Assembly: GCF_012223425.1 (NCBI RefSeq)
Contig: NZ_CP038799.1
Location: forward strand, 4,696,249 to 4,760,248
Length of the DNA: 64,000 nt
From: Mycolicibacterium frederiksbergense
GTDB lineage: Bacteria; Actinomycetota; Actinomycetes; Mycobacteriales; Mycobacteriaceae
Direction of reading: 5' to 3'
A program made the translations under genes and the position numbers. Positions within the stretch are counted from its first letter, which is position 1. Each line of letters begins with the position of its first letter. Shown piece by piece: positions 15,865 to 23,652 of this stretch. The notes under the pieces are model-generated. The model saw nothing but the letters and a program-made list of their open reading frames with translations, was not told where the DNA came from and made no database searches.

Positions 15865-17330
15865 CAGGGGGCTACCCGGTCGGCCCACGGCAGCGCCACC
15901 TCGAGTTGGGCGGCCAGCCGGATCAGTAGGGCCTCGCCGGCCAGTGGCGCCACGAACTGGACGCCGAGCGGGAGGCCGTCCGCGGTCCAGTGCAGGGGCA
16001 GGCTGATCGCCGGGCGTCCGGTGAGGTTGGCCAGCTGGGTATAGGGCACCCAGCCGAGGTTCTTGTCGACCATATCGTCGACGATCGTGGTGTAGCGCAA
16101 CAGTTTTGCGGTCCGGGTCCGCAGCAGCAGGTCCGCGCCCCGCGCCAGGGCGGCGGGCAGCTCGAACTCACCGATGCGCGGTGGCGGGGTCGCTAAGGTG
16201 GGGGTGAGCAGCAGGTCGTAGTTCTCGAAGTAGGTGCTCAGCCGTCGGGTGTGTTCATGGCGGCGCTGCACCGCGTCGACGTAGGCGACACTGCTGGTCG
16301 CCCGGCCGAGGGCGGCCATGATGAGGGTGTCGCGCTCGAAGGCGTCATCGCCGGCACCGGACAGCCGTTTGGCCTCGTCGACCTCCCACGCCAGGTAGAC
16401 GAACCAGGTGAGCAGGAAGTCGCGCGCCAGCTCGGCATCGTCGAACGGCGCGGTGGGGAGTTCCTCGACGTGGTGCCCGAGATCGGTGAGGACCCGGATC
16501 GCCGTCTCCACCGCGGCGTACGCCTCGTGATGGGGCTGCGGTGTGATCGCCGAGGGCACCCGGACGCCGATCCGCAACGTGCCCGGATCCTGCCCGACCG
16601 CCGACGCATAGGACGACTCGGCCAGCGCCGGTGAATAGGGTCCGAACGGTTCACCGCCGGCGATGACATCGAACATCGCGGCGGTGTCCCGGACGGTTCG
16701 CGAGACCACGCCCTGCACCGCGGAGCCATGCATCGACTCGGCGTTCGTCGGACCCATCGGGGTGAGTCCGCGCCCCGGTTTGAGGCCCACCAGCCCGCAG
16801 CAGGCGGCCGGGATGCGGATCGACCCGCCGCCGTCGTTGGCGCCCGCGCAGGGGACGATGCCCCCGGCAACCGCGGCCGCCGAACCGCCGGAGGAGCCCC
16901 CGGGTGTCCGGTCGAGGTTCCACGGATTGCGGGCGGGACCCCACAGCTGCGGTTCGGAGACCCCCTTGGCGCCGAACTCGGGCAGGTTGGTCTTGCCGAA
17001 GATCACCAGCCCGGCATCGAGCCAGCGCGCCACGATCGTGGAATGCTCGGCGACCGGTATGTGCCGCAACGACCGGGAGCCCGCGGAGCTGGGCAGCCCC
17101 GCGTAGTCCTGGGCGAGATCCTTGATCAGGAACGGCACCCCGGCGAACGGCCCGGTCAGCTCGTCCGACGGCGTGGCGGGGACATCGCGCACGATGGCGT
17201 TGATCTTCGGATTCACCGCCGCGGCACGCTCGGAGGCCAGCGTGAGCAGCTCGGAGGCCTGTATCTGCTTGTCGGCGACCAGCTTCGCCAGTCCGGTCGC
17301 GTCATGGCTGCGGTACTCGTCGAACCTCAT
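15861..17330 (-). CDS. amidase-signature enzyme
   Basis: A 489-residue amidase-signature hydrolase. The catalytic Lys is in FLIKDLAQDY at about residue 88. The Gly/Ser-rich signature GGSSGGSAAAVAGG at about 162-175 supplies the cis-Ser and nucleophile Ser, and NDGGGSIRIPAACCGLVGLK follows. Family members hydrolyse carboxamides; the substrate is unknown. It lies 25 bp downstream of the sterol-desaturase-family gene, itself 1 bp after the TetR gene, so the three probably form one operon under that regulator. A second paralogue (amiA2) lies at 60 kb. Confidence 0.88.
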   Translation of the reverse strand: MRFDEYRSHDATGLAKLVADKQIQASELLTLASERAAAVNPKINAIVRDVPATPSDELTGPFAGVPFLIKDLAQDYAGLPSSAGSRSLRHIPVAEHSTIVARWLDAGLVIFGKTNLPEFGAKGVSEPQLWGPARNPWNLDRTPGGSSGGSAAAVAGGIVPCAGANDGGGSIRIPAACCGLVGLKPGRGLTPMGPTNAESMHGSAVQGVVSRTVRDTAAMFDVIAGGEPFGPYSPALAESSYASAVGQDPGTLRIGVRVPSAITPQPHHEAYAAVETAIRVLTDLGHHVEELPTAPFDDAELARDFLLTWFVYLAWEVDEAKRLSGAGDDAFERDTLIMAALGRATSSVAYVDAVQRRHEHTRRLSTYFENYDLLLTPTLATPPPRIGEFELPAALARGADLLLRTRTAKLLRYTTIVDDMVDKNLGWVPYTQLANLTGRPAISLPLHWTADGLPLGVQFVAPLAGEALLIRLAAQLEVALPWADRVAPC

Positions 17331-17355
17331 GGCGTCAGACTAGGCGAGCCGCCCG

Positions 17356-18273
17356 TCAGCGACGTGTGCTTGCAGGTTCCCGCTCTGGTGCGGCCGCGGC
17401 GGCATCGGTCCACCCCGGTGGCCGCAGCAGGTGGCCGGCCCGCGCCCGCCAGCTCGTGGCGCGCCAGACGTCGCCGACCATCAGCGCGAACTCGTGGAAG
17501 TTCACCTTGATCGGGTTGTAGGTGTCGATGTTGTGGGTGAGGCCGTAGCGGACCTGCTCGACCTCGTCGGCGTAGCTGTTGAACAGCCGGTCCCAGATGA
17601 TCAGGATGCCGCCGTAGTTCTTGTCCAGGTAGGGGTTGTTGGAGCCGTGGTGCACGCGGTGGTGCGATGGCGTGTTGAACACGAATTCGATTGCCGGGTG
17701 CAGCTTTCCGATGCGTTCGGTGTGCAGCGGGTACTGGAACAGCAGGATGATCGCCTGCGAGAGGAAGATCACCCAGACCGGCACGCCGACCACTGCCAGC
17801 GGGATGTAGACCACCGATGTCAGGAAGCGCCCCGGAATCAGCCACGGCAGCCGCACCGCGGTGGACATGTTGAAGTGCTGACTGGAGTGGTGCACGCTGT
17901 GCGCCGCCCAGAACAGCCGGACCCGGTGCTGCATCCGGTGCTGGGCGTAGTAGCCGAGATCGGCCCCGATGATGGCCAGCACCCACACCCACCAGTCCGA
18001 TGCCGACAGCGAAATCGGGGCGAGCATCGCGGCGAGCAGCACGATGGGCAGCTGGATGAAGTCCTCGACGAGGTTGGCGAACCGGCCCAGCCCGTAGACG
18101 CCCAGGCTGGCGAAGGTGTCGCGGGCCGAGAAACCCACGCGTCGAGGGCTTTCCGTGGAACCTCCGGTCCGGCGGTCGCGGCGGCGTTCCAGGTAGTCGC
18201 CCAGGAACTCGATGCCGAGCAGCACCAGGAACGCCGGGATCGCGTACAGGCCGATATTGCCGATCCACTCCAT
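17356..18273 (-). CDS. sterol desaturase / fatty acid hydroxylase superfamily protein
   Basis: A 305-residue membrane di-iron enzyme. The N-terminal helix is IGLYAIPAFLVLLGIEFLG, with further hydrophobic segments at about 65-110 and 155-190. The histidine clusters are HRMQHRVRLFWAAHSVHHSS (about 131-150) and HRVHHGSNNPYLDKNYGG (about 210-227), as in C-4/C-5 sterol and lipid hydroxylases or desaturases. The substrate, sterol or acyl lipid, is not evident. Its ATG comes one base after the TetR stop, implying tight coupling. Confidence 0.87.
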   Translation of the reverse strand: MEWIGNIGLYAIPAFLVLLGIEFLGDYLERRRDRRTGGSTESPRRVGFSARDTFASLGVYGLGRFANLVEDFIQLPIVLLAAMLAPISLSASDWWVWVLAIIGADLGYYAQHRMQHRVRLFWAAHSVHHSSQHFNMSTAVRLPWLIPGRFLTSVVYIPLAVVGVPVWVIFLSQAIILLFQYPLHTERIGKLHPAIEFVFNTPSHHRVHHGSNNPYLDKNYGGILIIWDRLFNSYADEVEQVRYGLTHNIDTYNPIKVNFHEFALMVGDVWRATSWRARAGHLLRPPGWTDAAAAAPEREPASTRR

Positions 18274-18274
18274 G

Positions 18275-18919
18275 TCAGGGTGCCTCGTTCGCTTTGCGGG
18301 GCATGCCGGCGATCTGCCAGCGCAGCGCCTGGCCGAACATCTCCTCGGTGACCCGCTCGGGTTCGATGCGGCGCTGCCGGATCAGGCCGCCGAACAGGGC
18401 GAGCGTGGTGGTGGCGAAGTCGTCGATGTTGATCGCCCCGACATCGACCCCGTGGCGGTCCAGCATCTCGGTGAGGATGCCGCGCACCGATTCCAGCGTC
18501 TTCGCCGAGGAGGCCGCCTCGATCCGCATGAGTTCGGGATTGCGGACCGCGTGCAGCCAGAACTCGGTACGCAGCACGGCGACGTCGATCTCCTTGTCCG
18601 CCATGGCGATCAGCATCGCGCCCAGCGCGCGCAGGGGATCACCGGCCGCGGCCTTCGCCTCCCGGATGGCCTGTGCCACCTCGCTCATCCGGTCGACGGC
18701 GCGATCGGTCATCAGCGCTTCGAAGAGCTGTTCCTTGTTGCTGAAATTCGAGTACACCGCGCCGACGGAATAGCCCGCCGACTCGGCGATCTCCTCGACC
18801 GACGCGGCGGTGTACCCGCGGTGCGCGAACACCTGCGCCGCCGCATCGAGGAGTCGTCGCCTGGTCTGCTCTTTGCTCTCGGCGCGGGTGAAACGCCGCG
18901 GTTTCTCATCGGAGGCCAT
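18275..18919 (-). CDS. TetR-family transcriptional regulator
   Basis: A 214-residue repressor. The N-terminal helix-turn-helix is at about residues 20-65 (RLLDAAAQVFAHRGYTAASVEEIAESAGYSVGAVYSNFSNKEQLF). The C-terminal ligand/dimerisation domain starts near 75. ATG 18919 was chosen because the helix-turn-helix begins shortly after and a leaderless -10 box (TACTAT) ends 6 nt upstream. An imperfect palindrome overlaps that -10 box, suggesting autorepression and control of the downstream desaturase and amidase genes. Confidence 0.9.
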   Translation of the reverse strand: MASDEKPRRFTRAESKEQTRRRLLDAAAQVFAHRGYTAASVEEIAESAGYSVGAVYSNFSNKEQLFEALMTDRAVDRMSEVAQAIREAKAAAGDPLRALGAMLIAMADKEIDVAVLRTEFWLHAVRNPELMRIEAASSAKTLESVRGILTEMLDRHGVDVGAINIDDFATTTLALFGGLIRQRRIEPERVTEEMFGQALRWQIAGMPRKANEAP

Positions 18920-18922
18920 ATT

Positions 18923-18942
18923 CAGATAGTAGCCACTATTTG
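18923..18942. promoter_or_regulatory. putative TetR operator overlapping its promoter
   Basis: CAGATAGTAGCCACTATTTG is a 20-bp palindrome with one mismatched pair (arms CAGATAGT / ACTATTTG, 4-bp centre). It overlaps the minus-strand -10 box TACTAT (18926-18931) and lies 3 bp from the TetR start codon. Position and symmetry fit a TetR autoregulatory operator. The remaining gap to che1 (18943-19064) shows nothing recognisable. Confidence 0.5.
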
Positions 18943-19064
18943 AATTGCGCGCACTATGCCGACTGGTGCGGGGCGAGTGTCGATTGTGAAATCTCGGCGG
19001 TGATTCGGCCGACTTTTCGACGACGTTGCACACCCGGGTCGGTGGGTGCCGTTTGTGAGCCGGC

Positions 19065-19781
19065 TCAGGCGGCGGCGGACAGCGCCAGGGCCGCGTCGAA
19101 GCGGTCCAGCACTGTCTCGGCCACCAGGCGGTGCGCCCCGAGTGGAGACGCCATCGGAATACCTTGCGCCGCAGCGAAATCGGCGACCCGGTCGGTGATC
19201 CTGCCATGCGCCAGGAACCACGGTGCGATCACGATGCGTTCGGCGCCACAGCGCTGCAGACGCTGCGCGGCGGCCGGCAGCGACGGTTTCGGTCCGGTGG
19301 CGAACGCGCTGGTCGTGCCGATCCATCGGGTGCCGACCGCGACGGCGGAGGCGACCGTCGAGGTGCGCGCGTTGGCCCCCTGGCGCGATGACCCGACCGC
19401 CGTCACGATCACACCGACATCCGAATCCTCGGCGGCGACCCCGACTTCGGCGATCCGGCGGCGCAGCACGGCGAGCAACTGGTCGTCCTCGCCGAGCACC
19501 TGCGCCTGCCGTGCGCGCACGCCACTGGCCGCGATCATCGCCGGGATATCGGTGCGCGCATGGAACGCATCGGCCAGCAGCAGGGGAGTGACCACCGCGC
19601 GGTCACCGACCTCGCGCAGCACGTCGACCAGGTTGGGCGCGGTCTGCTCGCAGAACGCGGGCACCACCTCGAGATCGCGCCGCAGTCTGCGGATCGTGTC
19701 GGCCACCGCGTACGTGGTCATCGCCGAGCGTGGGTCGGCGCTGCCGTGCGCGGTCAGCACCAGTACCGGTGGATTCACCAC
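19065..19781 (-). CDS. che1: sirohydrochlorin chelatase, CbiX/Che1-type
   Basis: A 238-residue chelatase with two CbiX-like halves. The first begins VLVLTAHGSADPRSAMTTYAV with the metal-binding His of AHGS. The second has IVIAPWFLAHGRITDRV. It would insert Fe into sirohydrochlorin to make the sirohaem needed by SirA. The M. tuberculosis homologue Rv2393 (Che1) sits in the same order, sirA-cysH-che1. The start is GTG 19781 or GTG 19778, 7-10 nt after the cysH stop. The three genes form one operon. Confidence 0.85.
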   Translation of the reverse strand: MVNPPVLVLTAHGSADPRSAMTTYAVADTIRRLRRDLEVVPAFCEQTAPNLVDVLREVGDRAVVTPLLLADAFHARTDIPAMIAASGVRARQAQVLGEDDQLLAVLRRRIAEVGVAAEDSDVGVIVTAVGSSRQGANARTSTVASAVAVGTRWIGTTSAFATGPKPSLPAAAQRLQRCGAERIVIAPWFLAHGRITDRVADFAAAQGIPMASPLGAHRLVAETVLDRFDAALALSAAA

Positions 19782-19788
19782 CGGACAC

Positions 19789-20496
19789 TCACGAGGCGTG
19801 TAGTCCGCATTCCGTTTTCGCCTGCCCGGCCCAGCGGCCGCTGCGCGGATCGGCGCCCTCGACCGGCTTGCTGGTGCACGGGGCGCACCCGATCGACGGG
19901 TATCCCTCGTAGACCAGCGGATTGACCAGGATGCCATTGGCGTCGATGTAGGCCTGCATGTCCTCGTCGGTCCAGGCGGCGATCGGATTGATCTTCACCA
20001 GGCCGAAGGCGGCGTCCCAGCTGATCAGCGGCGCATTCGCGCGCGTCGGCGCTTCGACCCGGCGGATGCCGGTCACCCACGCCGAGTATCCGTGCAGCGA
20101 CTTGCCCAGCGGCTCGACCTTGCGCATCCGGCAGCAGGCCGCGGCGTCGCGGGCGAACAGATCCTTGCCGTGCAGCTCGTCCTGACGGGCCACGCTGTTC
20201 TCGGGGGAGACATTCACCACATGCACGCCGTAGACGGCCTCGACGGCGTCGCGGGTGCCTATCGTCTCGGCGAAGTGGTACCCGGTGTCCAGGAACAGCA
20301 CGTCCACGCCGGGCCGCACCTTGGCGGCCATCTCGACGAGTACGCCGTCCTGCATGTTGGACGCCACGATGTAATTGCCGCCGAAGTTCTCGTCGGTCCA
20401 GCGCAGCAGTTCCTCGGGACCGGCATCGGCCAGTTCGGCCGCGCCGCGCTCGGCCAACTGCTGCAATTCGCTTTCCGAATGTGTCACCGCTGTCAC
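19789..20496 (-). CDS. cysH: adenylylsulfate (APS) reductase CysH
   Basis: A 235-residue assimilatory APS reductase that makes sulfite from adenosine phosphosulfate and thioredoxin. The PP-loop region is IVASNMQDGVLVEMAAK. The cysteines binding the 4Fe-4S cluster appear as ACCRMRKVEPL (about 125) and GCAPCT (about 208), and the catalytic C-terminal Cys in TECGLH. The paired CC and CxxC identify an APS rather than a PAPS reductase. The start is GTG 20496, 4 bp after the sirA stop. Confidence 0.95.
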   Translation of the reverse strand: MTAVTHSESELQQLAERGAAELADAGPEELLRWTDENFGGNYIVASNMQDGVLVEMAAKVRPGVDVLFLDTGYHFAETIGTRDAVEAVYGVHVVNVSPENSVARQDELHGKDLFARDAAACCRMRKVEPLGKSLHGYSAWVTGIRRVEAPTRANAPLISWDAAFGLVKINPIAAWTDEDMQAYIDANGILVNPLVYEGYPSIGCAPCTSKPVEGADPRSGRWAGQAKTECGLHAS

Positions 20497-20500
20497 ACCA

Positions 20501-22195
20501 TCACCTCAAGTCCGCTTCGTCGGCGCGTATCGCCCACTCTGCGAAACGCTCGCCGCCCTCGCGTTGTTTCACGAAGTTGCGAACGACTCGCTCGATGTAG
20601 TCGCCGAGCTCGGTGGAGAGCACCTTGTGCTGGCGCAGTTTGCGGCCGAAACCGCTGTCCAGGCCCAGGCTGCCGCCCAGGTGGACCTGGAAACCCTCCT
20701 CGGGGCCGTTGCCCTCGTCGATCATCTGACCCTTGAAGCCGATATCGGCGACCTGGATGCGTGCGCACGAGTTGGGGCAGCCGTTGATGTTGATCGTCAC
20801 CGGCACGTCGAGCTGGGCGTTGATGTCTTCGAGCCGCTTCTCCAGCTCGGGCACCAGCACCTGCGAACGGCTGCGGGTCTCGGCGAAGCTCAACTTGCAG
20901 AACTCGATGCCCGTGCAGGCCATCAGATTGCGACGCCAGTGCGACGGGGCCGACGGCAGGCCCAGGGCGTCCAGGCCCTCCCTGAGCTCGGCCAGATTCT
21001 CGTCCGGGACGTCCAGGACGATCAGCTTCTGATACGGGGTGAAGCGCACCCGGTTGGAGCCGGCGGCCTCGGCCAGATCGGCGACCTTGCTCAGGATGGT
21101 GCCCGAGACGCGGCCCGCGATGGGCGCGACGCCGACGGCGTTCAGCCCGTTCTTGAGCTTCGTCACGCCGACGTGGTCGATGGGCCGCGGCACCGGTGCC
21201 GGCGCGGGACCGTCGATCAGCGGGCGCTTGAGGTACTCGGTTTCGAGAACCGCCCTGAACTTTTCCACGCCCCAGTCCTTGATCAGGAACTTCAGTCGGG
21301 CCTTGGCCCGCAGCCGGCGGTAGCCGTAGTCACGGAAGGCGCTGACCACGGCTTCCCACACGTCGGGCACCTCGTCCAGCGGCACCCAGGCGCCGAGGCG
21401 CTGGCCCAGCATCGGGTTGGTGGACAGCCCGCCGCCGACCCACACGTCGAAACCGGGTCCGTGTTCGGGGTGATCGACCCCGATGAACGCGACGTCGTTG
21501 ATCTCGTGCACGACGTCCTGCAGCCCGGAGATCGCGGTCTTGAACTTGCGCGGCAGGTTGGAGTACTCGGGCTTGCCGATATAGCGCTTGACGATCTCGT
21601 CGATGGCGGGCGTGCCGTCGATGATCTCGTCGGGGTGCTCGCCGGCCAGCGGGGAGCCCAGCACGATGCGGGGGCAGTCGCCGCAGGCCTCGGTGGTCTG
21701 CAGGCCGACCTCGTCGAGGCGACGCCAGATCTCCGGCATGTTCTCGACCTCGATCCAGTGGTACTGGACGTTCTGCCGGTCGGAGATGTCGGCGGTATCG
21801 CGGCCGAACTCGGTGGAGATGCCGCCGAGGGTGCGCAGCGCGGCAGTGGTCAGGGCGCCACCGTCGCTGCGTACCCGCAGCATGAAGTACGAGTCCTCCA
21901 GCATGTCGGTGTTCTCGTCACCGGTCCAGGTGCCGTCGTAGCCGGGCTTGCGCTGGGTGTAGAGGCCCCACCAGCGGAAACGGCCACGCAGATCACCCTT
22001 GTCGATGCTCTCGAACCCACCGGCGGCATAGATGCTCTCGATGCGCTGGCGCACATTGAGCGGGTTGTCGTCCTTCTTGGCCTGCTCGTTGGCGTTGAGT
22101 GGCTCGCGGTAACCCAGCGCCCACTGGCCCTCGCCGCGGGGCCGCTTGACCGGCTTCGCCGGCTTCTCGGGGGCGTTGGAGACGGTGTCTGTCAT
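20501..22195 (-). CDS. sirA: ferredoxin-dependent sulfite reductase SirA/NirA
   Basis: A 564-residue sirohaem/4Fe-4S enzyme reducing sulfite to sulfide. Two duplicated halves are visible. The cluster ligands are CTGIEFCKLS (about 425) and NINGCPNSCARIQ (about 470). The GLYTQR and EACGDCPRIV segments correspond to the region where the M. tuberculosis enzyme carries a Tyr-Cys crosslink beside the active site. ATG 22195 follows AAGGAG after 12 nt; a more upstream in-frame ATG (22243) lies before this site and is rejected. It heads the sirA-cysH-che1 operon and is preceded by a polycysteine uORF. Confidence 0.94.
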   Translation of the reverse strand: MTDTVSNAPEKPAKPVKRPRGEGQWALGYREPLNANEQAKKDDNPLNVRQRIESIYAAGGFESIDKGDLRGRFRWWGLYTQRKPGYDGTWTGDENTDMLEDSYFMLRVRSDGGALTTAALRTLGGISTEFGRDTADISDRQNVQYHWIEVENMPEIWRRLDEVGLQTTEACGDCPRIVLGSPLAGEHPDEIIDGTPAIDEIVKRYIGKPEYSNLPRKFKTAISGLQDVVHEINDVAFIGVDHPEHGPGFDVWVGGGLSTNPMLGQRLGAWVPLDEVPDVWEAVVSAFRDYGYRRLRAKARLKFLIKDWGVEKFRAVLETEYLKRPLIDGPAPAPVPRPIDHVGVTKLKNGLNAVGVAPIAGRVSGTILSKVADLAEAAGSNRVRFTPYQKLIVLDVPDENLAELREGLDALGLPSAPSHWRRNLMACTGIEFCKLSFAETRSRSQVLVPELEKRLEDINAQLDVPVTININGCPNSCARIQVADIGFKGQMIDEGNGPEEGFQVHLGGSLGLDSGFGRKLRQHKVLSTELGDYIERVVRNFVKQREGGERFAEWAIRADEADLR

Positions 22196-22205
22196 GTTGT
22201 CGGTG

Positions 22206-22223
22206 GCTCCTTGTCGGAGGAGC
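22206..22223 (-). promoter_or_regulatory. hairpin sequestering the sirA ribosome-binding site
   Basis: On the mRNA strand GCTCCT pairs perfectly with AGGAGC across a 6-nt loop. The 3' arm contains AGGAG of the sirA Shine-Dalgarno sequence. This is a short, strong ribosome-site hairpin 12 nt before the start, again downstream of a polycysteine uORF. Confidence 0.6.
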
Positions 22224-22320
22224 GGGCTCGCAAATCGCGCCATCGCCGGGGGCTGGCCGGCGGCGCAGATCCGGCGGCCGGCTCAGGATGTGGGCGGGCT
22301 GATTCCGATATCGACGCGGG

Positions 22321-22425
22321 TCAGGACGGACAACAACAGCTGCAGATGCGCTTGAGGTCGACATGCCGACGGACCACCAGCGCAATGCGGGTGGTGCTGT
22401 CAACGGCGGCGGTCACGCCGGCCAT
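22321..22425 (-). CDS. polycysteine leader peptide (uORF) of the sirA-cysH-che1 operon
   Basis: A 34-residue frame starting MAGVTAAVDS and ending R-I-C-S-C-C-C-P-S-stop, with three consecutive TGT codons at 22330-22338 and a nearby TGC. It ends 125 nt before sirA, upstream of a hairpin over the sirA ribosome-binding site. The layout mirrors the subI uORF and the cysteine-responsive attenuators known in mycobacteria. The expected -10 position holds TTCCGT, weaker than TANNNT, so leaderless initiation is plausible but less clear than for subI. Confidence 0.75.
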   Translation of the reverse strand: MAGVTAAVDSTTRIALVVRRHVDLKRICSCCCPS

Positions 22426-22459
22426 TCTGCCACGGAAGCCCCCACCTGCCCTAACCGGG

Positions 22460-22469
22460 CCAAATTTGG
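22460..22469. promoter_or_regulatory. CCAAATTTGG palindrome between sirA uORF and hemW
   Basis: A perfect 10-bp palindrome in the 83-bp divergent gap between the sirA leader and hemW, near where a -35 box for the sirA leader would fall. It could be a regulator site; no regulator is assigned. Confidence 0.25.
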
Positions 22470-22508
22470 GCTCAGGGTGAGCAAAACACGTCTGGGATGA
22501 TTCCGTGC

Positions 22509-23642
22509 ATGAGCAGTGAGGGCCCCTTCGGCATCTACATCCATGTGCCGTTCTGTGCGACCCGCTGCGGTTACTGCGACTTCAACACCTACACACCGTC
22601 CGAGCTCGGGGGCGCCAACCCCGACGGCTGGCTGGCCGCCGTGCGCGTCGAATTGGAACTGGCGGCCCGCCAGGTCGGCCCACGGGCGGTCGACACCGTC
22701 TTCGTCGGCGGCGGCACGCCGACGATGCTGGGTGGGCACGGGCTGGCGGCGGTGCTGGCGGCGGTGCGCGACCACTTTCAGCTGGCGCCCGGCGCGGAGG
22801 TCACCACCGAGGCCAACCCGGAGTCCAGCTCGCCCGAACTGTTCGCCACGCTGCGCGCGGCCGGCTACACCCGCATCTCGCTGGGTATGCAGTCGGCGGC
22901 GCCGCATGTGCTCAAGGTGCTGGACCGGGTGCATTCGGCGGGCCGGGCCCCGGCCGCCGCGCTGGAGGCCCGGGCCGAGGGGTTCGAGCATGTCAATCTC
23001 GATCTGATCTACGGCACACCCGGCGAGACCGACGATGATCTGGTGCGTTCCATCGAGACCGCACTGGGCGCGGACGTCGACCATGTGTCGGCCTATGCGC
23101 TGATCGTGGAGGACGGCACCGCGCTGGCCCGCCGGGTGCGCCGCGGCGAACTGCCGGCACCGGACAACGACGTGCTGGCCGACCGCTACGAACTGCTCGA
23201 CGCGCACCTGTCGGCGGCCGGTCTGCAGTGGTACGAGGTGTCCAACTGGAGCCGTCCCGGCGGTGAGTGCCGGCACAACCTCGGGTACTGGGACGGCGGC
23301 CACTGGTGGGGCGCCGGGCCGGGCGCACACAGCTTCCTCGGGGCGCGCAGATGGTGGAACATCAAGCACCCCAACGCATATGCACAGGCACTGGCCGAGC
23401 GCCGGCTACCGGTGGCGGACTCCGAGGAGATCGATGCCGCCGCCCGGCACATGGAGGACGTGATGCTGCGGATGCGGCTGCGCAGCGGCCTGCCGCGCGG
23501 GGTGCTCACCGAACCCGAGCGGCGGCGCGCCGATATCGCGCTCACCGATGGGCTGGTGGTGGCCGCCGCGGACCGGCTGGTGCTCACCGACCGGGGCCGA
23601 TTGCTGGCCGACGCGGTGGTGCGTGACCTGCTCGAGGACTGA
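22509..23642 (+). CDS. hemW: radical SAM haem-trafficking protein HemW (HemN-like)
   Basis: A 377-residue radical SAM protein. The cluster motif CxxxCxxC is CATRCGYCDFN at about residues 16-26, followed by TVFVGGGTPTML, NPESSSPELF and the C-terminal HemW-type domain. The lack of the extra N-terminal region of oxygen-independent coproporphyrinogen oxidase favours HemW, a haem chaperone, over HemN. ATG 22509 was chosen; ATG 22497 in the same frame adds MIPC. It converges on the polyketide synthase gene with a 10-bp gap. Confidence 0.88.
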   Translation: MSSEGPFGIYIHVPFCATRCGYCDFNTYTPSELGGANPDGWLAAVRVELELAARQVGPRAVDTVFVGGGTPTMLGGHGLAAVLAAVRDHFQLAPGAEVTTEANPESSSPELFATLRAAGYTRISLGMQSAAPHVLKVLDRVHSAGRAPAAALEARAEGFEHVNLDLIYGTPGETDDDLVRSIETALGADVDHVSAYALIVEDGTALARRVRRGELPAPDNDVLADRYELLDAHLSAAGLQWYEVSNWSRPGGECRHNLGYWDGGHWWGAGPGAHSFLGARRWWNIKHPNAYAQALAERRLPVADSEEIDAAARHMEDVMLRMRLRSGLPRGVLTEPERRRADIALTDGLVVAAADRLVLTDRGRLLADAVVRDLLED

Positions 23643-23652
23643 GATCCCCGGG

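Noticed and set aside
19056..19067. Palindrome TGAGCCGGCTCA at the end of che1
   Set aside because: Overlaps the last codons and stop of che1 with no T-run; not a convincing terminator or operator.
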